DNA from: Pirellulales bacterium
GTDB lineage: Bacteria; Planctomycetota; Planctomycetia; Pirellulales; JAICIG01
DNA: 8,923 nucleotides
Direction: 5' to 3'
NCBI GenBank assembly: GCA_025924495.1
Contig: JAICIG010000336.1
Coordinates: 1-8,923, forward strand
Shown here: positions 1 to 5,796 of the stretch, one piece after another
Layout of the letters: each line of letters begins with the position of its first letter
Position numbering within the stretch: position 1 is the first letter of the stretch
Position numbers and translations under genes: made by a program
Notes under the pieces: generated by a model
Told to the model about the DNA's origin: nothing
Database searches by the model: none
The model's input: only the letters and a program-made list of their open reading frames with translations

Positions 1-219
1 GTGGATCGTCTCAATCGCCTCGGGCTGGGTGATCGAGAGGATATCGATGAAGTTCTTGAGATCCTTGGAGTGGTTGGCGAACTGCGAGCCGCGGAAATCT
101 CGCTCCTCGAACTTCAGAGCGTGAACCATCGTGCCCATCGCCCCATCGAGGATCAAAATCCGCTCGGCCAGCAGGTTTTCGAGCAGTTCACGCGTCTGGC
201 TCAAATTGGCTATAGACAT
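1..219 (-). CDS. metH: Cobalamin-dependent methionine synthase, N-terminal fragment (partial)
   Basis: The first 73 codons are present and the gene runs off the left edge. MetH transfers a methyl group from methyltetrahydrofolate via cobalamin to homocysteine, making methionine in the cytoplasm. The visible part is the start of the homocysteine-binding barrel. 'ILDGAMGTMV' (about residues 23-32) is the family's first strand motif, followed by 'DFRG' (41-44), 'NHSKDLKN' (49-56) and 'SITQPEAIETIH' (62-73), all at the spacing usual for MetH. The zinc-binding cysteines, the folate, cobalamin and SAM-binding domains lie outside the window, so a split homocysteine-methyltransferase-only protein (BhmT/MetH-N type) cannot be excluded. 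The ATG at 219-217 begins directly before conserved sequence. I see no strong Shine-Dalgarno upstream. It is divergent from the gene at 512, with a 292-base leader region between them. Confidence 0.9.
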   Translation of the reverse strand, partial: MSIANLSQTRELLENLLAERILILDGAMGTMVHALKFEERDFRGSQFANHSKDLKNFIDILSITQPEAIETIH

Positions 220-381
220 CAGCTTATTGCATAAGGACTTAGGACAAACGCCCCAGGGCTGAATATCGCAAACCAGCGGCGATTCATCAAGTTCAAGAGC
301 GGCAAACGGTTACATGGGTTCAGGCATCGCGGGAAAACGTCAATATTTCGCTCGGCCGAGTCCGCGCCCCAGCCCTTCAAA

Positions 382-422
382 GCCTGGGCACAAAACGCCT
401 GGCTTTCGCAATCGACCCAGGC
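382..422 (-). other. Competing inverted repeats in the metH leader
   Basis: Read in the metH direction, GCCTGGG (422-416) can pair with CCCAGGC (388-382), giving a 7-bp stem. Its first six bases can instead pair with CCAGGC (402-397), giving a 6-bp stem with a 14-base loop. The two pairings exclude each other. This may be a leader RNA structure if metH transcription starts upstream of 422, which is not shown by the sequence. The repeats lie 160-200 bases upstream of the start codon. They may equally be DNA-binding half-sites or chance in GC-rich DNA. Confidence 0.3.
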
Positions 423-500
423 ATCAAAATCAGAATAAAGCTCAACTTTAACGCATCCGGAACCGATAGAGACGTTTGATTCATTTCGAGATGCGGGGTC

Positions 501-505
501 AGGAG
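501..505 (+). promoter_or_regulatory. Ribosome binding site that sets the start at 512
   Basis: AGGAG lies six bases before the ATG at 512. It decides between that start and the in-frame TTG at 476 and ATG at 491, neither of which has a comparable site. Confidence 0.75.
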
Positions 506-511
506 CATGCT

Positions 512-1414
512 ATGCAAACAGTTCCCTGGGAGGCTAGCGCCCACCCCAAACGCGTTGGCGCCTCGGCAATTCGCGATCTGCCTGCGACGGGAAGCTTAGG
601 AAAGACTCGGGTCGTCATCCGATTGCCCGAGTTGACCGTCGGCAGCAGGCCTGCGCCGACGGCGCCAGACGCTGGACTGCTGGACCTCCCGCAGCCGCCG
701 ACGAGCGAAGAACCTTGGCAGATCGAAGTGAAAGAGACTCGCCCAGAACCAGCCATCGAGTTCGCGATTTCAACTGTCCCGGCGGCCGAGTCCGCCTCTC
801 CTATGGAAACGCCCGCGATGATCACTGCACCCAGTTTGCCAAAACCAGCCGAAACTGTTCCCAGCGTTCAAAGCGCCACCAGGGCGCCTTCGCCAGGGCT
901 ATTTTCCGTTTGCTGGAATCTCATCGGCCGAGGCCACGCCTTTTTGATGCAGCCCAAAGTCTGGCTGGCTTGCGTCTTGTCGTGCACCGGGTTGATCATC
1001 ACCGTCTTCTATCTGCAACCGAAGGCGGTGAAAGACAGCGAACCTCAAGCGGTCCAAGCTCCTGAGAGCAAGCCGGAACCTGCTGCCGGTCCGGCGACGC
1101 AAATTGTGGCGCCGCCCGCCGAAATCTCGCCGAACGATGCGGCCGCGCATGGACTCGACATGCACACGACGGCTGGGTTCGTCCCGCCGCTGGGCGATGC
1201 CTCTCTGTCTGCATCGTCGTCTGCCGAGCAATCCGCGGTGTCAGGCAAGCCAGCAGAAGAGACGATCCGCATGGCAGCCGACCCCCGGCTCGGGGCGGAT
1301 AGTGCTCGCTATGACGGTCAGATTTCGACCGATCCGACTGCGGCAACCATCAGTGAAGTGGCTCCGTTAGACGTCCCCGAAGACCTCAATCCCCAAGGCG
1401 GTACGCTACGATGA
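512..1414 (+). CDS. Single-pass membrane protein, Pro/Ala/Ser-rich, partner of a BY-kinase-like protein
   Basis: A 300-residue protein that I do not recognise as a named family. One clear membrane segment spans about residues 150-168 (VWLACVLSCTG...VFYL). It is flanked by a roughly 149-residue N-terminal part and a roughly 130-residue C-terminal part, both low in complexity and rich in Pro, Ala, Ser and Glu, suggesting extended disordered arms. No signal peptide is visible and topology is unclear. The start at 512 is supported by AGGAG at 501-505. Its stop overlaps the next gene's start (ATGA, 1411-1414), so the two are probably co-translated. By analogy with split BY-kinase systems (CapA membrane adaptor plus CapB ATPase), it may anchor or activate the downstream P-loop protein. 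However, it has one membrane segment rather than CapA's two and no Wzz-like domain that I can see. Function is inferred only from context. Confidence 0.8.
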   Translation: MQTVPWEASAHPKRVGASAIRDLPATGSLGKTRVVIRLPELTVGSRPAPTAPDAGLLDLPQPPTSEEPWQIEVKETRPEPAIEFAISTVPAAESASPMETPAMITAPSLPKPAETVPSVQSATRAPSPGLFSVCWNLIGRGHAFLMQPKVWLACVLSCTGLIITVFYLQPKAVKDSEPQAVQAPESKPEPAAGPATQIVAPPAEISPNDAAAHGLDMHTTAGFVPPLGDASLSASSSAEQSAVSGKPAEETIRMAADPRLGADSARYDGQISTDPTAATISEVAPLDVPEDLNPQGGTLR

Positions 1415-2358
1415 GCACATTGAACCAGGCATTCATCAAGGCCTACCAACGGCAGTCGATCATTCCGGCGCCGCATCTCTCATTTCCGCCGAGCGATGCC
1501 CGCGCGAACGTCGAAGCTACGCCGGAAGGCGATTCTCTTACGGCGACATCGGCCGATGATACAGCGACTGCGCCGGGAACTGCGCCGAGCGATTTTGCGG
1601 ACGACACAGTATCGCTGCCGATGGTTGCGGCTGCAGTCGCGCCGCCGGTGCTCATGGCGTCGCCCCAACGGTCTGCTTCGCCCGAACCCTTGCGCGCGGC
1701 TTTGGAAGTGGAACAATTCGACTGGCCCGAGGCTTCCGAAAGTTTGAGAGAGGCCGCCGCCGATCAGTTCCGGATTTGGGCCGCGCAATTCACGTCCGCC
1801 CGGACCACAACGCTGTTAGTCACCAGCCAGCAGCGAAGCGAAGGCCGTACCACCGTGCTGCTCGCGGCAGTCCGTCATCTGGCGTTGAATGCACCAGGAG
1901 CGAAAGTCGTGCTGGTCGATGCCGACTTCGACCGGCCGCAGTTGGCCCCAAGACTCGGCGTGGCGGTGCAAATCGGCTGGGAAGACGTGTTCGCGGGCAA
2001 TCAACCTTTGGCAGAAGCCCTGGTGGAATCGACGGCCGACCAGGTCACGTTGCTGGCGCTGCGCGATGTTATCCCCGCGCGAAAGGTGCTGGCCAACAGC
2101 ACTCGGCTGACCGCGACCCTCCGGAGCCTGAAACAGCATTTCGATTACGTGTGTTTGGACGCCGGGCCGTTGGCAGACGCCGCTGATATGGTGCAAAGCG
2201 CAGTGTTTGGCGCCGAAACCGGAATCGACGCGGCGTTAGTCGTTCGCGACCTGCGGCAATCGCACTGCGAAGAAAATGCCGTCGTCGGGCGTCGACTGGC
2301 GGAATTGGGCGTCGGGCATTGGGATCTCGTAGAGAATTTTACGCAAGCCGCCGCTTGA
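1411..2358 (+). CDS. BY-kinase/CpsD-like P-loop protein with degenerate Walker A
   Basis: A 315-residue protein. Residues 1-110 are mostly low-complexity Ala/Pro/Ser after a short helical start (MSTLNQAFIKAYQRQ). Residues 112-310 look like the MinD/ParA-fold catalytic domain of CpsD/CapB bacterial tyrosine kinases. Walker A is at 139-148 but reads SQQRSEGRTT: the lysine of GK[ST] is Arg146 and the first small residue is Gln. The Walker A' strand is good (VVLVDADFDRP, 166-176, with Asp170 and Asp172), and the third motif is YVCLDAGP (246-253, Asp250). There is no C-terminal tyrosine cluster; the tail is ENFTQAAA. In the family these kinases regulate polysaccharide chain length and export. Here loss of the lysine suggests weak or no kinase activity, or a variant nucleotide site. 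The start overlaps the previous stop by four bases, with a purine-rich AAGGCGG upstream. The ExeA-type gene downstream supports an envelope role. Confidence 0.85.
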   Translation: MSTLNQAFIKAYQRQSIIPAPHLSFPPSDARANVEATPEGDSLTATSADDTATAPGTAPSDFADDTVSLPMVAAAVAPPVLMASPQRSASPEPLRAALEVEQFDWPEASESLREAAADQFRIWAAQFTSARTTTLLVTSQQRSEGRTTVLLAAVRHLALNAPGAKVVLVDADFDRPQLAPRLGVAVQIGWEDVFAGNQPLAEALVESTADQVTLLALRDVIPARKVLANSTRLTATLRSLKQHFDYVCLDAGPLADAADMVQSAVFGAETGIDAALVVRDLRQSHCEENAVVGRRLAELGVGHWDLVENFTQAAA

Positions 2359-2730
2359 ATAGGAATTCGCGGCCGGCGCCAGGGGCGCGAGCGAACGCGA
2401 CCATGTATCACGCGACCTGCCGGCGGAGCGGTCGAAGGCAGATCACGAAAAAAGCAAACGCATGAATTTACGCAGATCGAAGCGAAGCGTCGACCGCGGC
2501 GCGCGTCGCTCTACGGGCGCCGCAAATCGATCATTCGCAACTGCACCAGCACGGCAGGTCGTCTTGCTTAGCCTGCGGTCGGCGCGTTGGCTGCAGGCCG
2601 AATTGTCATCGATTGGAAATCATCCGATGTCGCGGGCGGCCTGACGCGCGTGGGCGCGGGAAGAAGTCTCCGGCCGGAAGAAATGAATCTAACGGGGCCG
2701 CGCTAGGTTTTCTGCCGCGAAAGGCGAGCC
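2359..2730. other. Gap of 372 bases with no convincing gene
   Basis: The space between the P-loop gene and the ExeA-type gene is GC-rich and carries only a weak 60-codon open frame at 2462-2644. That frame has no ribosome binding site and an Arg/Ser/Ala-rich product of the kind GC-rich non-coding DNA produces. A 10-bp palindrome TCCGGCCGGA is at 2669-2678, some 50 bases before the next start. I see no rho-independent terminator and no clear promoter, so it is undecided whether the ExeA-type gene is in the same transcript. Confidence 0.4.
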
Positions 2731-3552
2731 ATGTACGAGAATTTCTGGAAGCTGACTCATAAACCCTTCGACGATGGCGCCGACGGCCGCGCGTATTATC
2801 CGGCAGAAGCTCACCAGGCGGCGCTGCTGAAGTTGCGGTACGCCATCGAAAACCAACACGGCGCCGCGCTGCTGGTCGGCGGTTACGGGACGGGCAAGAC
2901 GCTGCTTGTGCGATTGCTGTCCGAGTCGCTGCCCGATCGTTTCCAGCCGGTGATTCGCCTGGTCTATCCCCAGATGCAGGCCGACGACTTGCTGGCTTAC
3001 CTGGCGGCCGAGTTGGCGCCGCCCTCCGGAGCAACTGCGATCTCGAGCGTGGCCGACTCCGTGTTGCGCATCCAACAGAAACTTGCCGACACCGCCGGTC
3101 GCGGCTATCACACGGTGGTGGCCATCGATGACGCTCAGTTGATCGACGGTTACCGTGCGTTCGAAACGCTGCGGCTGCTGCTCAACTTCGAAGTCACAGG
3201 ACGTCCGGCGCTGACGCTGCTGTTGGTCGGCCAGCCCAAGTTGCTGCCGATTCTCGAACGCATGCCCCAACTCGACCAGCGATTAGGCGCCAAGTGCCTG
3301 TTGCGCCCCTTCACGCTGGAAGAGACGATGAGCTACGTAGAACATCGTTTGATCGCCGCCGGCGCCAAACGCCCTATCTTCGAAACGGCGGCGCTGGAGC
3401 TGGCATTCGAACTAACGCAAGGCGTGCCGCGCCGCATCAACCGGCTCTGCGACCTGGCGCTGTTGATCGGCTTTGCCGACGAGCGCGCTGCAATCGGTCC
3501 AGCTCAAATCGAGGCGGTGGCTCAGGAACTTGCGATCGGCGCCGCGGACTGA
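2731..3552 (+). CDS. ExeA/GspA-type AAA+ ATPase
   Basis: A 273-residue protein of the ExeA-like AAA family, full length for the ATPase domain but without the C-terminal peptidoglycan-binding domain of true ExeA. The N-terminus MYENFWKLTHKPF matches the family's opening '..F..PF' box. Walker A is GGYGTGKT (50-57); Walker B is VVAIDDAQ (129-136), with Asp133-Asp134 where DE is usual. Sensor 1 is LLLVGQP (163-169) and the conserved arginine is in LDQRL (181-185). The lid domain ends with GVPRRINRLCDLALLIG (near 231-247), also typical. Relatives energise type II secretion assembly or sit in exopolysaccharide/exosortase loci beside BY-kinase genes, which fits the neighbour at 1411. The ATG is preceded by a modest AAGG six bases upstream. 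The exact substrate cannot be told from sequence. Confidence 0.9.
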   Translation: MYENFWKLTHKPFDDGADGRAYYPAEAHQAALLKLRYAIENQHGAALLVGGYGTGKTLLVRLLSESLPDRFQPVIRLVYPQMQADDLLAYLAAELAPPSGATAISSVADSVLRIQQKLADTAGRGYHTVVAIDDAQLIDGYRAFETLRLLLNFEVTGRPALTLLLVGQPKLLPILERMPQLDQRLGAKCLLRPFTLEETMSYVEHRLIAAGAKRPIFETAALELAFELTQGVPRRINRLCDLALLIGFADERAAIGPAQIEAVAQELAIGAAD

Positions 3553-3577
3553 TCGAACCGCCACTCGGACCGCGGCT

Positions 3578-3605
3578 TAGCAGCGCGCAACAAATCGAGC
3601 TGCTA
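3578..3605. terminator. Hairpin between converging genes
   Basis: TAGCAGC (3578-3584) and GCTGCTA (3599-3605) form a perfect 7-bp inverted repeat with a 14-base loop. It lies in the 50-base space between the converging genes ending at 3552 and 3603 and overlaps the latter's stop codon. There is no T-run on either side, so an intrinsic terminator acting in both directions is only plausible. Confidence 0.35.
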
Positions 3606-4067
3606 GAACCTCGTTCGATCGGGCATCTCTTCATACCCGGTTTCGCCGTGCCCGTTGCGGCGATGGCGCGTGAGCCGCTCTTCGAGCCAGAGCAGGTCTT
3701 CACGGAACTCTTCGAGCGATTGCTCCAGGCCGATGAATTCTTCGCGAAATCGCCGATAACGGAACCAGGCGAGCAAGCCGGCGATGACGAGCATGCCAAA
3801 GCCGAAGATCGCCAGCCAGCCGGCGAAAGGAATATTTAACCAGCCATCCCAAATCTTCGCCAAGGCGACGATCAGCACCGGCAGAGCCGTAAGCACGAGC
3901 ACGGCGGCGATCGCCAGTGCCACAACCAGGCGGCGCACCGAGTGGACGGCGGTTTGAACCTCGAGTTTGGCGAGCTTCCAGCGGACGCTGATGAGCTCTG
4001 AGAAGTCGGACTTCAGCCGGGAGCTGTCTTCCTTGATGCCTTCGAAAAGCGATGCTCGGCTAACCAT
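3603..4067 (-). CDS. YqjE / holin-X-like two-pass membrane protein
   Basis: A 154-residue protein resembling the YqjE/Actinobacterial Holin-X group ('phage holin family' in many annotations). An amphipathic N-terminal helix with 'ELISVRWKLAKLEVQTA' (24-40) precedes two membrane segments at about 47-71 and 80-103. A charged coiled-coil-like tail (105-136) rich in Glu, Arg and Leu follows. The 'L...R..LAKLE' block before the first membrane segment is the recognisable family feature. It overlaps the upstream gene by eight bases (4060-4067), with an AGG-rich site inside that gene, so it is co-translated. Despite the holin name there is no phage context. It is more likely a housekeeping or stress membrane protein, as in the enterobacterial yqjD-yqjE cluster. 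Molecular function is unknown. Confidence 0.8.
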   Translation of the reverse strand: MVSRASLFEGIKEDSSRLKSDFSELISVRWKLAKLEVQTAVHSVRRLVVALAIAAVLVLTALPVLIVALAKIWDGWLNIPFAGWLAIFGFGMLVIAGLLAWFRYRRFREEFIGLEQSLEEFREDLLWLEERLTRHRRNGHGETGYEEMPDRTRF

Positions 4068-4437
4068 GTTCGCCTACCTCGACCGGTTCGGGCTGGGGGC
4101 TGCCATTTCGGCTCCGCTGCCAGGCAGACAGTACTTCCGTTAATACGCCGGTTTTGATGCCCGTGACCGCCGCTGAGAATAGCTTGCCGGCCAACCATTG
4201 CTTCCAGCGCGTCCGCGAAACAGCGGCCGAGACGCCCAGGCCGATGGCGAAGGCACCGCCAAGCGTCGCGAGCGGGTAGCGTTTCACATAGGTCTGCCAG
4301 GACAGCAAATACTTCGTGTCTTGCGCCACGCTCGTCAAATCGCGATCGATGCGGCGGCGCAGCCGTGCGGCTTCCGCACGCAAAGCTCGCTTCTCCTCTT
4401 CATGCTCCACATGAATGCGTCGATGCCGGGCTGCCAT
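4060..4437 (-). CDS. Small membrane protein, middle gene of yqjDE-like operon
   Basis: A 125-residue protein that I do not assign to a named family. The N-terminal 35 residues are very rich in Arg and Glu (EHEEEKRALRAEAARLRRR) and probably helical. A central hydrophobic Gly/Ala-rich segment at about 54-74 (YPLATLGGAFAIGLGVSAAVS) follows the pattern 'P.....GAFA.GLG..' of DUF883/DUF3618-like membrane anchors. A weaker hydrophobic stretch is at 82-104, and the tail is polar with Pro and Glu. The ATG at 4437 has no strong ribosome binding site. It lies 56 bases after the YqjD-like gene and overlaps the YqjE-like gene by eight bases, so the three form one operon. Role by context: part of a membrane-anchored stress or ribosome-related set; this is inference. 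Confidence 0.75.
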   Translation of the reverse strand: MAARHRRIHVEHEEEKRALRAEAARLRRRIDRDLTSVAQDTKYLLSWQTYVKRYPLATLGGAFAIGLGVSAAVSRTRWKQWLAGKLFSAAVTGIKTGVLTEVLSAWQRSRNGSPQPEPVEVGEHG

Positions 4438-4493
4438 GGCGGTAGTTCGAAGTTAGAGGATAAGATTTGGACGTATTTTCCGCCCCGGTGCGA

Positions 4494-4808
4494 CTAACGG
4501 CGAAACAGGCGGCCTAAAAAGAAACCGACTGCCATGGCGGCCAACACGCCGGGCCCTGGATTTTTGCGGACAAACGACAAAGCGGCGGCGACGAGGTCGC
4601 CGACGTTCTTTTCTTGCATGTGCTGGAAACTTTCGCAGGCGTCATCACGCAAGCGATGATAGGCCTGCTGCGCCTTCTCGAACTCTTCTCGTGCGCGGCG
4701 AACGGCCTCCTCGGCCGCCTGGACTTCAGGTCGTTCGTCAATCTTCCTGCCTAGACTTTCGAACGGCCCTGGCTCATTGAGCTGCGATTCGGGCTTCTGC
4801 TTGGCCAC
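4494..4808 (-). CDS. YqjD/ElaB-like membrane-anchored protein
   Basis: A 104-residue protein starting at GTG (4808-4806), chosen because AGGAGG lies six bases upstream; a longer in-frame reading to 5027 has no such site and reads through Arg/Pro-rich, non-coding-looking sequence. Residues 29-68 form a charged, coiled-coil-like helix (AAEEAVRRAREEFEKAQQAY...). The C-terminus is a single membrane anchor at about 84-101, ending FFLGRLFRR, the 'P......A..VGF.LG.L.RR' pattern of YqjD, ElaB and YgaM. In E. coli these proteins bind ribosomes at the inner membrane in stationary phase. Similar architecture here suggests a cytosolic helix tethered at the membrane, but sequence identity beyond the C-terminal motif is not obvious. 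It is the first gene of a three-gene operon preceded by a sigma-54-like promoter. Confidence 0.8.
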   Translation of the reverse strand: MAKQKPESQLNEPGPFESLGRKIDERPEVQAAEEAVRRAREEFEKAQQAYHRLRDDACESFQHMQEKNVGDLVAAALSFVRKNPGPGVLAAMAVGFFLGRLFRR

Positions 4809-4814
4809 GTTCGG

Positions 4815-4820
4815 CCTCCT
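4815..4820 (-). promoter_or_regulatory. Ribosome binding site fixing a GTG start
   Basis: A perfect AGGAGG on the minus strand, six bases before GTG 4808-4806. It is the main reason for choosing the 104-residue product over the 177-residue open frame. Confidence 0.8.
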
Positions 4821-4889
4821 CGGACGGTGGTGCGGCTGGCCGCTCGGGGAGCGGCGTACGATGCGGTTCGTGTTAGGCGCGTTGCGAAG

Positions 4890-4905
4890 TGCAACATTCG
4901 TGCCG
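4890..4905 (-). promoter_or_regulatory. Predicted sigma-54 (RpoN) promoter
   Basis: On the minus strand the 16 bases read CGGCACGAATGTTGCA. The sigma-54 consensus is TGGCACG-N4-TTGC(A/T), so only the first base differs and the essential GG (-24) and GC (-12) are ten bases apart. The start of transcription would fall near 4879, leaving about a 70-base leader to the GTG at 4808. The -12 half overlaps a small dyad, GTTGC-ACTTC-GCAAC (4895-4881). Sigma-54 promoters need an activator bound upstream; the palindrome at 5006-5017 is a candidate site. Confidence 0.55.
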
Positions 4906-5005
4906 TTAATGTGCGAACTCGCTGCTACAACGTACCTTACGGGCGACAGAGTCGCCAGTTTCGCCTGAGTTCGGTCCGCCTGTGGTCTTGCGATGGGCCT
5001 TGGCC

Positions 5006-5017
5006 GCACGATCGTGC
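5006..5017. promoter_or_regulatory. 12-bp perfect palindrome, candidate activator site
   Basis: GCACGATCGTGC is a perfect 12-bp palindrome, centred about 130 bases upstream of the predicted sigma-54 start, the usual distance for an enhancer-binding protein. The octamer GGCCGCAC also occurs twice as a direct repeat, at 5002-5009 and 5020-5027, bracketing the palindrome. A palindrome of this length is expected about twice by chance in a window this size, so support comes mainly from position. Confidence 0.35.
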
Positions 5018-5034
5018 CAGGCCGCACAAATAGG

Positions 5035-5077
<43 letters not shown>

Positions 5078-5120
5078 AAGTAGGGGAGCACGGGCAAGCA
5101 GGAAATAGCGGGGATCGGAA

Positions 5121-5150
5121 TTGGTTGCGCGATGGCGCAAGGCGTATAGT
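5121..5150 (+). promoter_or_regulatory. Possible promoter with a hairpin in the spacer
   Basis: TTGGTT (5121-5126) and TATAGT (5145-5150) are 18 bases apart and resemble -35 and -10 elements; the -10 differs from TATAAT by one base. Between them lies a perfect dyad, TTGCGC-GATG-GCGCAA (5125-5140), which could be an operator. The start of transcription would fall only one or two bases before the ATG at 5159, implying a nearly leaderless message. The weak -35 makes this tentative. Confidence 0.35.
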
Positions 5151-5158
5151 AGGCAATC

Positions 5159-5665
5159 ATGCCCGCATTACGATTCTCGCTGAAGTGCCTCATGGCCAGC
5201 GTGGCGCTGGCGGCCTTCTCGGTTGGCGCTTTGGTAAACGCTTCGGCGACGTGGGCAACGATCGCGCTAACCGCCATCAACGTTTCGCTGCTTGCGGCCA
5301 TTCTGATTGCGGTTTTTGGGGCGGCGGGCAGCCGGCCGTTCGCCTTAGGCTATCTTATCGGCGTCTCCTTTTACTTGTTACTGTGGCAAACTGGCAAAGA
5401 CGGCTGGTTTGAACTCAGCAGTCCCGACCTGTTGACGAACCACGTTGTCGATCGGCTCTATCAACTCATTGCAGGAGAGCTCCCCCAAGCAAACGCGTCG
5501 TCTGGCGGAATATCTTTCTGGACGGGCAAGACATTGGCGATGGGGCCGGCGTCGGTTCCCGAATACTTGAGCTTCCGCAAGATCGCGCATTGGCTATTCG
5601 CCTGCTACGTCGGGCTAGCCAGCGGTCTGATTGCCAGACGCTTGCGGCTGCATCCAAGCTATTAG
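5159..5665 (+). CDS. Planctomycete-type small multi-pass membrane protein
   Basis: A 168-residue protein of unknown function. It opens with 'LRFSLKCLMASVALAAFSVGALVN', matching the '(R/F)SL..L......A.....A' start of a widespread planctomycete family of short hydrophobic proteins. Membrane segments are predicted at about 8-28, 33-54, 61-76 and 142-160, with a polar loop of about 65 residues (77-141) containing 'DLLTNHVVDRLYQLI'. The ending 'FRKIAHWLFACYVGLASGLIARRLR' also fits that family, in which the last segment is followed by Arg residues. It stands alone: the neighbours on both sides are on the minus strand. The ATG at 5159 has only a weak AGG five bases upstream and may be read from a nearly leaderless message. 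Confidence 0.8.
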   Translation: MPALRFSLKCLMASVALAAFSVGALVNASATWATIALTAINVSLLAAILIAVFGAAGSRPFALGYLIGVSFYLLLWQTGKDGWFELSSPDLLTNHVVDRLYQLIAGELPQANASSGGISFWTGKTLAMGPASVPEYLSFRKIAHWLFACYVGLASGLIARRLRLHPSY

Positions 5666-5687
5666 CGCGTTCGCTCGACCCTAAATC

Positions 5688-5760
5688 CTCTCGGCATACG
5701 CCGAACAACCGAGAGCACCCAGGCGCATGCCTACGCCGGCTTGCACCGACGAAGGCATGC
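5688..5760. terminator. Two hairpins between converging genes
   Basis: Two perfect inverted repeats lie in the 131-base space between the genes ending at 5665 and 5797: CTCTCGG/CCGAGAG (5688-5694 and 5709-5715, 14-base loop) and GCATGCCT/AGGCATGC (5725-5732 and 5753-5760, 20-base loop). Neither is followed by a T-run. Their position suggests transcript ends in both directions. Confidence 0.4.
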
Positions 5761-5774
5761 CACCTAGGCCGCGC

Positions 5775-5784
5775 TGACTCCTGA
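5775..5784 (-). repeat. Single inverted copy of the heptamer repeat
   Basis: TGACTCCTGA is the exact reverse complement of TCAGGAGTCA, ten bases of the array at 5036-5074. The repeat sequence therefore appears on both sides of the membrane protein gene in opposite orientation. A 10-base match may be chance. Confidence 0.4.
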
Positions 5785-5796
5785 TGCGGCGACTGT

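Larger units (their letters stand above)
220..511. promoter_or_regulatory. Divergent intergenic region between metH and the membrane protein gene
   Basis: This 292-base stretch has no convincing gene and should hold the promoters of both flanking genes. Positions 424-455 are clearly more A/T-rich than the surroundings and contain a 15-base dyad, TAAAG-ctcaa-CTTTA (436-450), which could be an operator or simply promoter DNA. I found no convincing -35/-10 pair on either strand. On the metH side I looked for SAM, SAH and cobalamin riboswitch cores and recognised none, but a set of competing inverted repeats is present (382-422, listed separately). Confidence 0.45.

Noticed and set aside
1..234. 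Plus-strand open frame of 77 codons at the left edge
   Set aside because: It is antisense to the clear MetH N-terminus on the minus strand and its product has no recognisable features.
2462..2644. 60-codon open frame in the gap before the ExeA-type gene
   Set aside because: No ribosome binding site, Arg/Ser/Ala-rich product typical of random GC-rich frames, and no recognisable motif. A real small gene cannot be fully excluded.
2689..3270. 193-codon minus-strand open frame opposite the ExeA-type gene
   Set aside because: The plus strand encodes intact Walker A, Walker B and sensor motifs across the same DNA; the antisense product is Gln/Arg-rich without domains.
3603..4067. Phage origin suggested by the holin-like protein
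   Set aside because: No endolysin, capsid, integrase or attachment site is nearby; the gene sits in a yqjDE-like operon.
4625..4650. GGAAACTTT resembling an ECF -35 element on the plus strand
   Set aside because: It lies inside the YqjD-like coding sequence, no matching -10 follows, and no plus-strand gene begins downstream.
4809..5027. N-terminal extension of the YqjD-like protein to an ATG at 5027
   Set aside because: The extension reads through the sigma-54 promoter match and Arg/Pro-rich low-quality sequence, while GTG 4808 has a perfect AGGAGG site.
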